From positions 43,940 through 88,708 of the forward strand of contig DNUE01000018.1 of NCBI GenBank assembly GCA_003508005.1: DNA of 44,769 nucleotides. The letters run 5' to 3'. The translations under genes and the position numbers were made by a program. Source of the DNA: Desulfobulbaceae bacterium (GTDB taxonomy: Bacteria; Desulfobacterota; Desulfobulbia; Desulfobulbales; Desulfobulbaceae). Positions 1 through 7,821 of the stretch are shown here, piece after piece (the stretch's first letter is position 1; each line of letters opens with the position of its first letter). Under the pieces are notes generated by a model. It made no database searches, was not told the DNA's origin, and saw only the letters and a program-made list of their open reading frames with translations.

Positions 1-377
1 ACGGCATGATGCAGGCCTACGGCGAAGGGTTCGCCCTGCTTGAAGCCTCGCCCTATAGGGAACATTTCGACTACCAGCAGATCGCCCGCCTTTGGAACCA
101 GGGCAGCGTCATCCGCTCCTGGCTCCTGGAACTGCTTGAAGGCGCCTTTTCCGGCGACCCTCGGCTTGACCGGCTCACCGGTCATGTCGATGACTCGGGC
201 GAGGGCCGCTGGACTGTGGAACAGGCCGTCACCAGCGGGGTAGCCGCGCCGGTCATCGCCCTTTCCCTGTTTTCCCGCTTCCAGTCGCGCGATGACAACA
301 GCTTCGGCAACCGGGTCCTGGCCGCGCTGCGCCGGGAGTTCGGCGGCCACGCGGTCAAACCGGCCGCCGGGGAATAG
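1..377 (+). CDS. gnd: 6-phosphogluconate dehydrogenase (decarboxylating), C-terminal part
   Basis: This is the 3' end of a gene that enters from the left edge; the reading frame runs from base 3 and about 125 codons are visible. The stretch starting GMMQAYGEGFALL and the later IARLWNQGSVIRSWLLE and NSFGNRVLAALRREFGG match the C-terminal helical dimerisation domain of 6-phosphogluconate dehydrogenase. That enzyme oxidatively decarboxylates 6-phosphogluconate to ribulose 5-phosphate in the cytoplasm. The NAD(P)-binding N-terminal domain lies outside the window, so cofactor preference cannot be read. zwf starts two bases after the stop, so the two oxidative pentose-phosphate genes are clearly co-transcribed. 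The short C-terminal half resembles the gnd forms shorter than the E. coli enzyme, but this cannot be settled here. Confidence 0.9.
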   Translation, partial: GMMQAYGEGFALLEASPYREHFDYQQIARLWNQGSVIRSWLLELLEGAFSGDPRLDRLTGHVDDSGEGRWTVEQAVTSGVAAPVIALSLFSRFQSRDDNSFGNRVLAALRREFGGHAVKPAAGE

Positions 378-379
378 CT

Positions 380-1888
380 ATGGAATTCGAGCACGCCTGT
401 GATCTGCCGCCGGTCGTCACGGTTGCTCCGTGCACCATCGTTATCTTCGGGGCCTCCGGCGACCTGACCAGTCGCAAGCTCATCCCCGCACTGTTCTCCC
501 TGTATGGCCAGGGCAAACTGCCCGACCCGGTAGCCATCGTTGGCTGTGGCCGTTCAATGATGAACGACAGCCAGTTCAGGGAAAAGCTTTTCGCGCAGCT
601 CCCGGCCGAAACAACTGGCAGGAAACAATGGCCTGATTTTGCCGCCGGCGTTCATTACCGAGCCCTCACCTATGACCTGCAAAGCTTTCAGGGGCTGGCC
701 GGTTTCCTGGCTGAACTCGACCGAAAAGTTGGGGCCCGCGGCAACCGCATCTTCGACCTGGCCGTACCGCCGGAGCTCTATCCGGTGATTGCCGAACTGC
801 TCGGCGAGGCCGGCCTTGCCCGGGAAAGCGGCCAGTCCGAAGGCTGGGCACGAATCATCGTAGAAAAGCCCTTCGGCCGCGACCTGGCTTCGTCGATTTC
901 GCTCAATGCCATCCTGCTAAAATATTTTCGTGAGGAGCAGATCTTTCGCATCGATCATTACCTGGCCAAAGAAACTGTGCAGAACACCCTGATCTTCCGC
1001 TTTGCCAATGCCATCTTCGAGCCCTTGTGGAACAGGCATCACATTGAATATGTCGGCATCGTGGCCGCCGAGGAGCTGGGCATCGGCAACCGGGCCGGCT
1101 ACTATGAGGACGCCGGGGTCCTGCGTGACATGTTCCAGAACCACATGATGCAGCTTCTGGTGCTGACGGCCATGGAACCGCCCGCCCGCTTCGACTCCCG
1201 GTCGGTCCAGGACGAAAAAACCAAGGTTATCCAGAGCCTTCGTGATTTCAGCACTACTGACGGCAGCCGGCTCGATCTCGGCCAGTACGGTCCGGGCTCC
1301 ATCAACGGGCAACCAGTACAGGGCTACCGCGCGGAACCCGGGGTCAGGCCCGATTCCACCACCCCCACCTTCGCCCTGATGGAGCTCTATATCGACAACT
1401 GGCGCTGGCAGAATGTCCCTTTTTATCTGGTTTCCGGCAAACGGCTGCCCCGCAAGCAGACCAGAATCGTCGTCCAGTTCCGGGAGGTCCCGCACCGATT
1501 GTTCCGCGACGTACTGGGCGACAACATATTCGCCAACCGCCTGACCATCGAAACCTATCCCGAGGAAGCCATCCGGCTGACCTTCCAGACCAAGAATCCT
1601 GGCACGTCGGTCTGCTTGCGCGCCATGACCATGGACTTTGTCTATCATGAACATTACCGTGGCACCACGCTTGATGCCTATGCCAGGGTCCTGCTGGACT
1701 GCATGGTTGGGGACCATATGCTTTTCTGGCGCCAGGACGGGATAGAGCAGTCATGGGCGTTCCTGACCCCGGTCCTTGAAATATGCGAAGAGTGCCAATA
1801 CCGCGCCCAACAACTGCAGATATATCCGGCAGGAACCTGGGGGCCCGAACAGGTGCATGCTCTCATGTCCCGCATAAAGGATGAATGA
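380..1888 (+). CDS. zwf: Glucose-6-phosphate 1-dehydrogenase
   Basis: The 502-aa product has the usual length of the family. It should oxidise glucose 6-phosphate to 6-phosphogluconolactone with NAD(P)+. The nucleotide-binding fingerprint GASGDLTSRK is at residues 24-33, the EKPFG motif at 162-166, and the active-site block RIDHYLAKE at 190-198 with the catalytic His near 193. The start codon sits two bases after the gnd stop, with GGGGAA just upstream as a ribosome site. The last bases (ATGA, 1885-1888) overlap the next gene. A 6-phosphogluconolactonase gene, often adjacent, is not present next to zwf in this window; it may be elsewhere or left of the edge. Identification is secure. Confidence 0.97.
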   Translation: MEFEHACDLPPVVTVAPCTIVIFGASGDLTSRKLIPALFSLYGQGKLPDPVAIVGCGRSMMNDSQFREKLFAQLPAETTGRKQWPDFAAGVHYRALTYDLQSFQGLAGFLAELDRKVGARGNRIFDLAVPPELYPVIAELLGEAGLARESGQSEGWARIIVEKPFGRDLASSISLNAILLKYFREEQIFRIDHYLAKETVQNTLIFRFANAIFEPLWNRHHIEYVGIVAAEELGIGNRAGYYEDAGVLRDMFQNHMMQLLVLTAMEPPARFDSRSVQDEKTKVIQSLRDFSTTDGSRLDLGQYGPGSINGQPVQGYRAEPGVRPDSTTPTFALMELYIDNWRWQNVPFYLVSGKRLPRKQTRIVVQFREVPHRLFRDVLGDNIFANRLTIETYPEEAIRLTFQTKNPGTSVCLRAMTMDFVYHEHYRGTTLDAYARVLLDCMVGDHMLFWRQDGIEQSWAFLTPVLEICEECQYRAQQLQIYPAGTWGPEQVHALMSRIKDE

Positions 1889-2697
1889 ACAAAGAATGCC
1901 CGCCCTCTGCCGTTGAGGGGTGCTGCGGGATCATTGCCACTGTCAGCCAGCAGCCCATGCCTGTCTTTCAACTTTCTAGCAGCATCGTCTTTCCGCCCCC
2001 GGCACTGGCTGAACCAAACGGCCTGCTGGCTATAGGAGGAGACCTGTCGCCCGCCCGGCTCCTGGCCGCCTACCGCCAAGGCATATTCCCCTGGTTCGCC
2101 GAGGGCGACCCCATCCTCTGGTGGACCCCGGCGCCTCGTCTCGTCCTTTTCCCGGAGGAATTCCACCTTTCCCGCCGGTTGGCCAGGGTCATCAGGCAGA
2201 ATGTCTTTTCCCTTAGCGCGGACCGGGCATTCCGGCAGGTGATGGAAAACTGCGCCGGCATCCGCACCGCAACCCGCACGGAAACATGGATCAGCAGCGA
2301 AATGATCGACGCCTATTGCCGGCTGCATCAGCAGGGTTTTGCCCACAGCATCGAATGCTGGCAGGACGGCTCCCTCGTTGGTGGGCTATACGGCATTGCC
2401 CTGGGTCGGGTGTTTTTCGGAGAATCTATGTTTTCTGCCGTCAGCAGCGCGTCCAAGGTCGCGCTTTACGCCCTGGTCCGGCATGCCCTGGCCAAGGGCA
2501 TCAGGCTGCTTGACTGCCAGATGCGCACCGAACACCTGGTCAGCATGGGTGCCAGGGAGGTCAGCAGGGATCATTTTCAGAGGCTGCTCGACGAACTGGC
2601 CACCCCGGTCTCACCCCAAGAATTGTGGCACCTGCGCGGCGCCGGCATGGATGCTGGCGGCCCGGTGGCAACCTTTCAAAAAATTCAGGGCGGGTAA
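1885..2697 (+). CDS. aat: Leucyl/phenylalanyl-tRNA--protein transferase
   Basis: The product carries the Aat signature blocks: PNGLLAIGGDLSPARLL (44-60), GIFPWF (66-71), WWTPAPR (79-85) and GGLYGIALGRVFFGESMFS (166-184). The enzyme transfers Leu or Phe from aminoacyl-tRNA to N-terminal basic residues, marking proteins for ClpAP through the N-degron pathway. The start used here overlaps the zwf stop as ATGA and has AAGGA close upstream. Family alignment from memory begins at the internal Met25 (base 1957, MPVFQLS), giving 246 aa; the first 24 residues are low in family character, so 1957 is a real alternative. Translational coupling to zwf is likely, although no functional link to the pentose-phosphate pathway is known. 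Confidence 0.94.
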   Translation: MNKECPPSAVEGCCGIIATVSQQPMPVFQLSSSIVFPPPALAEPNGLLAIGGDLSPARLLAAYRQGIFPWFAEGDPILWWTPAPRLVLFPEEFHLSRRLARVIRQNVFSLSADRAFRQVMENCAGIRTATRTETWISSEMIDAYCRLHQQGFAHSIECWQDGSLVGGLYGIALGRVFFGESMFSAVSSASKVALYALVRHALAKGIRLLDCQMRTEHLVSMGAREVSRDHFQRLLDELATPVSPQELWHLRGAGMDAGGPVATFQKIQGG

Positions 2698-2888
2698 ACG
2701 GAGATGGCCCTTGCGCAGCTCATAAGAATCATTGCCTCGACGCAGATCCTCCCCAGCCATGCAAGATTCATCCCCGCCGCCTTTGCCAACACAATCCCCC
2801 AGTCGTTCGCATTGATCAGCCTTCAACTCCGCCACAATTCCGGATAATTCCGTAATATTAATTGATTTCCACCGATTCTCAGTTTTTT

Positions 2889-2913
2889 TTCGATCCCGAT
2901 CCCGACCCGATTG
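2889..2913. repeat. Degenerate GATCCC hexamer repeat (copy A)
   Basis: After a run of eight T, the sequence repeats CGATCC/CGACCC units and ends in CGATTGGTT. The same order (T-tract, CGATACC units, CGACCCCGATTGGTT) occurs at 30143-30189, so the two sites look like members of one repeat family. This copy is shorter. A poorly matching complementary segment (GGGACCGGAATCGC) lies at 3011-3024. Confidence 0.55.
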
Positions 2914-3238
2914 GTTGCGCAGCCCGTCTCTATCCTTTCATTTCAGGGTTTCGCCTCTGAAAAAGAGACCTGCCGTGCATAATCATCCTGCATCGGGGAA
3001 CCGGTATCTCGGGACCGGAATCGCTTCGAATATCGCTTCCCTCAACCTGGAGGACGGAGGCCGCAAAATTCCTGACCCATTTTGCTCCCGCTGTGGATGA
3101 GTGGCAATCAGATAAATTAATATAAATATCTTCTAGTTATAATAATACTGGTCACCCTGCCAACGGTACCGGGTGGCGAACAGCGCCGCACCGCAGTGCG
3201 AAAAAGGAAGAAAAAATAATAAAATCAGCAAAAACAGC

Positions 3239-3267
3239 TTCATATAATTATATTTCTATCGTATACT
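3239..3267 (+). promoter_or_regulatory. Possible promoter of the mglB-mglA operon
   Basis: TTCATA (3239-3244) and TATACT (3262-3267) are separated by 17 bases and fit a sigma-70 layout with four and five matches to consensus. They lie about 70 bases before the mglB-like start codon. The surrounding AT-rich sequence offers other -10-like hexamers (TATAAT at 3138-3143 without a good -35), so this is only a candidate. Confidence 0.35.
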
Positions 3268-3335
3268 GTTACCTAATCAGATCGTATCTATTTTTTCTAC
3301 AAAACGTACGGCATGGACGCTGAAGAGGTACAATT

Positions 3336-3728
3336 ATGAATTATGGTGTCGTCAGTCAAGAACAGCTAGAAAAGATGGACGAAATCCTGACGGACAAACT
3401 GATCAAAATCGGGGTTGATTGTGTCATTATCATCGACATGGCCGGCAACATCATCACCGCGCGGGATAACGGCAAGAACAAGTACGATGTCTACTCCTTT
3501 GCCGCGCTGGCGGCCGGCAACTTCGCCACGGTCGATGCCATGGCCAAGCTGGTTGGCGAACAGGAATTTTCCCTGCTCTTCCACAAAGGAACTGACAGCA
3601 ATATCCATTTCAGCAAGATCGATGACGAATTGCTGCTGATCAGCATGTTTGGCAAGGAAATTTCCCTGGGCTTCGTGCGTCTCAATGTCGTCGAGGCTAT
3701 CGAGGAAATCAAGAAGCTTTGGACGTAA
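3336..3728 (+). CDS. MglB-like roadblock/LC7 domain protein
   Basis: The 130-aa protein is a single roadblock/LC7 domain. Visible features are the hydrophobic strand VDCVIIIDMAGNIITA (about 28-43), a middle helix rich in Ala (SFAALAAGNFATVDAMAKLVG) and the paired strands DDELLLISMF and ISLGFVRLNVVEAIEEI. In Myxococcus and Thermus, MglB is the GTPase-activating partner of MglA and sets cell polarity. Here the gene sits directly upstream of an MglA-like GTPase, 66 bases before its supported start, which is the standard MglB-MglA order. The start has GAGG seven bases upstream. The role as GAP or scaffold for the next gene is inferred from family and position. Confidence 0.88.
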   Translation: MNYGVVSQEQLEKMDEILTDKLIKIGVDCVIIIDMAGNIITARDNGKNKYDVYSFAALAAGNFATVDAMAKLVGEQEFSLLFHKGTDSNIHFSKIDDELLLISMFGKEISLGFVRLNVVEAIEEIKKLWT

Positions 3729-3794
3729 GCCAGTATCCATTTCGGCTGTTACTCACATGGATTGAATCTGGGAAATCGTCAGCAGGAGAGAATC

Positions 3795-4400
3795 TTGAGC
3801 TTCATTAATCTTAAAGACAAAATCGTCCAGATAAAGATTGTCTATTATGGTCCTGGCCGAGGCGGCAAGACAACAAACCTGGAATATATCAACCGCCGCT
3901 TCAAAAAACAGATCCAGTCGGAAATGGTCAGCCTGAAAACGCACGGCGACCGTACCCTCTTCTTTGACTTTCTTCCGTTCGACATGGGACAGATCAAGGG
4001 CTTTGATATGAAAATCCAGCTCTATACCGTCCCCGGTCAGGTCAAATATAATGCGACCCGCAAGCTTGTGCTGAAAGGTGTGGACGGCATTGTTTTTGTG
4101 GCCGATGCCCAAACCCAGATGCGGGAAAAAAACATCCGCTCCCTGAACCAACTGCACGAAAACCTGCTGAGCCAGAAGGAATCCATATTCCGCATTCCGC
4201 TGGTCATGCAATACAACAAGGTCGATCTCCGCAACCAGGGCGTTCCGATCCTGCCGGTAGAGGTTCTGGAAAAGGATCTGAACAGCAAACTGAAAGTTCC
4301 GTCATTTGAGGCAAGCGCCATGACAGGATATAATGTCCCTGAAACATTAAAGAAAATAATTTCATTGACCGTGGTGTCCATTCAGAAAAAGCTTTCCTAA
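3795..4400 (+). CDS. MglA-like small Ras-superfamily GTPase
   Basis: The product (201 aa from this start) begins MSFINLKDKIVQIKIVYYGPG, nearly the same opening as Myxococcus MglA. Motifs: P-loop GPGRGGKTT (about 19-27), switch region with RTLFFDFLPFDMG, the MglA-type G3 block YTVPGQ in place of the usual DxxGQ, and NKVD for guanine specificity. The TTG at 3795 has AGGAG six bases upstream; a longer form from TTG at 3762 has no such site. MglA proteins cycle between GTP and GDP under MglB and direct polar placement of motility or secretion machines. Gene order mglB-mglA-(670-aa protein) suggests the downstream protein is a partner. Confidence in the family is high; the cellular process is not determined. 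Confidence 0.9.
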   Translation: MSFINLKDKIVQIKIVYYGPGRGGKTTNLEYINRRFKKQIQSEMVSLKTHGDRTLFFDFLPFDMGQIKGFDMKIQLYTVPGQVKYNATRKLVLKGVDGIVFVADAQTQMREKNIRSLNQLHENLLSQKESIFRIPLVMQYNKVDLRNQGVPILPVEVLEKDLNSKLKVPSFEASAMTGYNVPETLKKIISLTVVSIQKKLS

Positions 4401-4433
4401 GGACTTAATCTTGAACCAGGTGGCGCTGAGCAG

Positions 4434-6446
4434 ATGAAAACATCCCGAAGCAATCCAAACAAACCTGTTATGGATGAGGTGGATGACCTTACCCGTTTTC
4501 TCGATGAAGACTTTGGCACTGAAGATGTCGATCTTTTTGAATTCACAAGTGAACAGGATTCGCCGTTAACCCAACTTAAATCCATCATCCTTTCTCTGGA
4601 CTGGGAAATCACTGATGAAACCCTGCAGGACCTGAATGACGAAATCGAGCGTCTGAAACACCTTAAACAGTTCGAAAGCGATAAGGTATCCCAGGTATAC
4701 CTGCAAGGGCTTGACAAGATCGGCCACTACATTCAGACCCAAGGCGCTTATGCCCACCCCAATTCCATCAAACTCCTCCTGACCCTGTACTATGATTTTG
4801 AAAAAATCCTCTCGTCCGAACATATAACAGGTGCGGAAATAACCGCTCTGCTCAAGGCTGATGTTCGGAAATTCAAAATTCTGCAACATCAAATCGCGCA
4901 AAAGCATGGAGCGACAGCAGCCGCGGCGGAAGAAGTCGCGGCGCCCCTCCCCTTGACCGAACACAAGGACCTCCAGGGAATTCAGGCCGCCATCCTCGAA
5001 CTTGACTGGGAAGTGACTGATAACGGTCTCAAAAATCTCGGAAATCAACTCGATATCCTCAAGAGCCAGTACACTGCGGACCATTTTATCCAGGTCATCA
5101 TCCAGGGGCTTCATTCCCTGAACACCTATATTATCGAAGAAAAGGGCCGTGCTCACCCTGAAACCTTCTCCCTGCTGCACAATTTCTATGACGCGCTGGA
5201 ATCTCTGGTTGAGGAACCCGACCTGGCAGAGGAAAAGCGTCAGGATATCCTCATTGACTGTGTTAACCGCCTGAACAACCTCAAGAACCTCATTGCCCAG
5301 ACCTATCCCAAGGAAGGCGTTGAGGCGACGGCCATTTCACCGGTTCCTGAACAGGCAGGCCCAGCCAAGGAAGCGCTGGACCTTGAACCTGAGGCCGCAG
5401 AAAAGGCTAAAAAAATATATGTCCCTGACGAGGTCGCTCCTGCAGCGGCTGTTCGCACCGGGCCTGCGTCTTCGCCGATATCAGCTGCCCGTCCTGCTCC
5501 CGCGGATGAAGATCTTGATGAAGTCGAGATCTTCGGCTCTGACATGGACGAACATCGCGAAATCGCTCCAGCCCTTTCCGACTCGCTGGAGGAGAGGGGA
5601 TATGTCGTCCCCCCCGAGACGGAAGGCCCTCCGGAAGAGCTGGCGGAAAAACTGGACTTTTTCTTTGGCGAAGAAAAGGAACAATTTGAGCCCGAGTCCA
5701 TTGAAAAGGCTGCTGCGCAAAAGACTGAGGAGAGGCGCCCGGCAGAACCTACCGCACCAACGATCCTTGAGGAAGAAATAGCTCCGGCCCTGGCCGGTTC
5801 CTTCGAGGAAAAGGGCTTTGGCGCTGAGGCTGATGAACTGCAGGCTCCAGCCCGAGACCTTGCCGATAAAATCGACTCTTTCTTCGGTGCGGAAGCGGAT
5901 TCGTCCGCCGCGGAAAAGGCAGCGCCACTAGCTGTTCCTGCAGAACCCCCGGCAGAGGAGTCGGCTCTTACCTTTGCGGCGGAGCCGGAAGAGGCCCTTG
6001 CCGGATATGATGCGGAAGAAATCGCCCCGGCCCTGGCTGACCATGATGATGATTTCGGTCTTGGAGCAAGGGAGGCCCGTCAGGAAGCTCCTCCCGATGA
6101 ACTGGCGGCAAAACTCGACTTCTTCTTTGGCGCGGACGAAAAGAAGGACACTGCCTCTGCAGCAATGGTATCAGCTCCGATCCAGCCCCAGCCGGCCCTG
6201 GAGGAGGAACCCGTCGCCGCCTTTACCGGTGAGCCTGAAGATGATGAGGTCCTGCTGACGCCGGCCCTGTCCGTAGCCGCGGAAGAAGAAATTCCGGCCT
6301 TTGAAGAGAGTGCAACTTCAACGCAATATCAGGCTGCACTCATGCAGCTTCGCTCCGAGTTCAAAGCGGTCGAGTCGGCTCTCAGACAGCAGATCGACGG
6401 TCTGCGACAGGAAGTGCAATCCCTGCGCGCACAAATGAAGTCATAA
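4434..6446 (+). CDS. Acidic repeat protein with duplicated helical domain, mgl operon
   Basis: I do not recognise this 670-aa protein as a named family. Residues about 45-156 and 179-289 are two copies of one mostly helical domain; each has LDWE(I/V)TD near its start, then QGL, a YI pair and AHP followed by LL. Residues 300-620 are acidic and Ala/Pro/Glu rich, probably disordered. They carry three copies of a motif that begins EIAPAL and ends near DFFFG or DSFFG (377-412, 449-485, 529-566), plus a weaker LTPAL at 608-612. The last 40 residues (SEFKAVESALRQQIDGLRQEVQSLRAQM) are a likely coiled coil. There is no signal peptide or membrane segment, so it should be cytoplasmic. It follows the mglA-like gene by 33 bases and ends before a strong terminator. 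A role as effector or scaffold for the GTPase is inference only. Confidence 0.8.
   Translation: MKTSRSNPNKPVMDEVDDLTRFLDEDFGTEDVDLFEFTSEQDSPLTQLKSIILSLDWEITDETLQDLNDEIERLKHLKQFESDKVSQVYLQGLDKIGHYIQTQGAYAHPNSIKLLLTLYYDFEKILSSEHITGAEITALLKADVRKFKILQHQIAQKHGATAAAAEEVAAPLPLTEHKDLQGIQAAILELDWEVTDNGLKNLGNQLDILKSQYTADHFIQVIIQGLHSLNTYIIEEKGRAHPETFSLLHNFYDALESLVEEPDLAEEKRQDILIDCVNRLNNLKNLIAQTYPKEGVEATAISPVPEQAGPAKEALDLEPEAAEKAKKIYVPDEVAPAAAVRTGPASSPISAARPAPADEDLDEVEIFGSDMDEHREIAPALSDSLEERGYVVPPETEGPPEELAEKLDFFFGEEKEQFEPESIEKAAAQKTEERRPAEPTAPTILEEEIAPALAGSFEEKGFGAEADELQAPARDLADKIDSFFGAEADSSAAEKAAPLAVPAEPPAEESALTFAAEPEEALAGYDAEEIAPALADHDDDFGLGAREARQEAPPDELAAKLDFFFGADEKKDTASAAMVSAPIQPQPALEEEPVAAFTGEPEDDEVLLTPALSVAAEEEIPAFEESATSTQYQAALMQLRSEFKAVESALRQQIDGLRQEVQSLRAQMKS
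5562..6131 (+). repeat. Three coding repeats of an EIAPAL...LDFFFG motif
   Basis: Inside the 670-aa gene, three segments (about 5562-5669, 5778-5888 and 6018-6131) encode a conserved two-part motif. Each opens with EIAPAL followed by an acidic spacer and closes with an amphipathic helix such as ELAEKLDFFFG, DLADKIDSFFG or ELAAKLDFFFG. The spacing between repeats is about 72-80 residues. They look like repeated short linear binding motifs on a disordered tether. Confidence 0.75.
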
Positions 6447-6778
6447 TCCCCGCCTCATCCGAAGATAAGCGAAAAAGGGACCGGCATCCGGTCCCTTTTT
6501 GTTGTTTGATCCAGAGCTCTGATGCCCTCTCTCGCATTATGTCATATGAGAAGACAGTGCAGCCCAAGACCTCAATGGGAAAAAAGTGCATTACCACGAA
6601 TTCGCTGCCCGTCCGCCACACTCATTTCAATAGGGTACATGGTTTGCCGGCGCCGGTATCGCGCTTTGTGCGTTTTGACAATGCATAACGCAATCCCTGA
6701 TTAAGGTATTCTTACGTTTCGCCGGCAAAGGCGAAGAATGCTGCGCAGCACCTCAATTGAAGAATTATTGCGACGCCG
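6447..6778. other. Intergenic region between convergent operons
   Basis: Apart from the terminator at 6472-6504, the remaining 270 bases hold no gene I can support. TTCGCC (6718-6723) and GGCGAA (6730-6735) can form a short hairpin, and TGCTGCGCAGCA (6739-6750) is a palindrome. Either might help end the leftward yejE transcript, but neither is followed by a U-run. Confidence 0.5.
6472..6504 (+). terminator. Rho-independent terminator of the mgl-like operon
   Basis: A perfect 13-bp stem (AAAAAGGGACCGG at 6472-6484 with CCGGTCCCTTTTT at 6488-6500) closes a 3-base loop and runs into a T-rich tail. It starts 26 bases after the stop of the 670-aa gene. Because the stem is A/T flanked on both sides, it could also act on transcripts arriving from the right. 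Confidence 0.93.
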
Positions 6779-7807
6779 TCATTGTTTGCGCGGATCAAAG
6801 GCTTCGCGCAGCGCCTCGCCGATAAAAATCAGCAGCACCAGGGTGCCTACCAGGACGAAAAAGGTCGACAATGACAGCCACCAGGCATCGATGTTGGCCT
6901 TGCCCTGAGCGAGCAACTCGCCCAGGCTCGGCGTGGAGGGGGGCACTCCCAGCCCCAGGAAATCGAGACTGGTCAGCGCCAGGATTGAACCGGACATCCG
7001 AAACGGCAGGAAGGTTATCACCGGCGTCATACCATTGGGCAGAAGATGTCGATACATGATGGTCATGTTCCCTACCCCAAGGGCCTTAGCCGCCTTGACA
7101 TATTCCATATTGCGGCCCTTTAGGAACTCAGCGCGGACATAATCCGACAGGCCCATCCAGCCGAACAGGGAGAGCAAAAGAAGCAGGAGCAGTACGCTGG
7201 GCTTGAAGATCGAGGCAAAGATGATCAGCAGGTAGAGTTCCGGCATTGCCCCCCATATCTCAATAAAGCGCTGGCAAAACATGTCTGTCCTGCCGCCGAA
7301 ATACCCCTGCACGGCCCCGGCAAGGATACCGAACAGGGTACCCACCGCGGTCAGGGCAAAACCGAACAGGACCGACAGCCTGAATCCGTAGAGCAGCCGC
7401 GCCAGCACATCGCGGCCCCGGTCATCGGTACCCAGGAAATTTTCCCGGCTGGGCGGCGAGGGAACCGGCTGGTCCAGTGCGAGGTTGATTGAATCATAAC
7501 TGTGTGGATTTAAGGGAAAGATGACGAAGTTGTCTCCGACTCGCAACCTTTCCAGAATATATTCGTCGCGGTAATCGGTCTCGGAATCAAAGTCCCCCCC
7601 AAAAAGCGTCTCCGGATAAACCCGGAAAACCGGGAAATAATAATTTCCGTCGTATTTCACCAGGAACGGCTTGTCATTGCTCAACACCTCGGCGAGCAGA
7701 CTCCCGCAGAGCAGAAGGGAAAAGAGGACCAGACTGATGAACCCGCGCCTGTTTCTGCAGAAACTGTTCCAGCGGCGGCGGGCAAGACTGTTTTTTCTCT
7801 TCACCAC
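6779..7807 (-). CDS. yejE: Peptide ABC transporter permease, YejE type
   Basis: A 342-aa inner-membrane permease of the BPD_transp_1 family. It starts with a short basic N-terminus and one membrane helix (FISLVLFSLLLCGSLLAEVL), followed by a long periplasmic loop containing NDKPFLVKYDGNYYFPVF. This loop is typical of YejE, the microcin C/oligopeptide permease. The DRGRDVLARLLYG block and the EAA-type loop around AKALGVGNMTIMYRHLLPNG contact the ATPase. The start codon is GTG, 14 bases after the yejB stop, so the two permeases are coupled. No peptide-binding protein (YejA) or ATPase (YejF) gene lies beside them here, so those subunits must be encoded elsewhere or have been lost. Confidence 0.88.
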   Translation of the reverse strand: MVKRKNSLARRRWNSFCRNRRGFISLVLFSLLLCGSLLAEVLSNDKPFLVKYDGNYYFPVFRVYPETLFGGDFDSETDYRDEYILERLRVGDNFVIFPLNPHSYDSINLALDQPVPSPPSRENFLGTDDRGRDVLARLLYGFRLSVLFGFALTAVGTLFGILAGAVQGYFGGRTDMFCQRFIEIWGAMPELYLLIIFASIFKPSVLLLLLLLSLFGWMGLSDYVRAEFLKGRNMEYVKAAKALGVGNMTIMYRHLLPNGMTPVITFLPFRMSGSILALTSLDFLGLGVPPSTPSLGELLAQGKANIDAWWLSLSTFFVLVGTLVLLIFIGEALREAFDPRKQ

Positions 7808-7821
7808 CGGTATTCCCCTGC

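Larger units (their letters stand above)
2698..3335. other. Intergenic region with degenerate repeat and AT-rich promoter zone
   Basis: About 640 bases without a convincing gene. Bases 2889-2913 hold a GATCCC-type hexamer repeat behind a T-tract, related to the longer copies near 30150 and 30280. Bases 3105-3335 turn strongly AT-rich and include a plausible promoter for the mgl-like operon. Short open frames on both strands (for example 47 codons from 2704) lack family resemblance. A GC-rich patch at 3150-3205 can form small hairpins, but I recognise no riboswitch class. Confidence 0.6.

Noticed and set aside
917..1717. 266-codon open frame on the minus strand inside zwf
   Set aside because: It is antisense to a complete, well-conserved enzyme gene and arises from codon composition at high GC.
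2704..2847. 47-codon frame starting just after aat with GGAG next to the ATG
   Set aside because: The ribosome site touches the start codon, composition is not convincingly coding, and I see no family resemblance.
3150..3210. GC-rich hairpin-prone patch in the leader of mglB resembling a riboswitch
   Set aside because: I compared it with the c-di-GMP-I and cobalamin patterns from memory; the conserved cores are missing.
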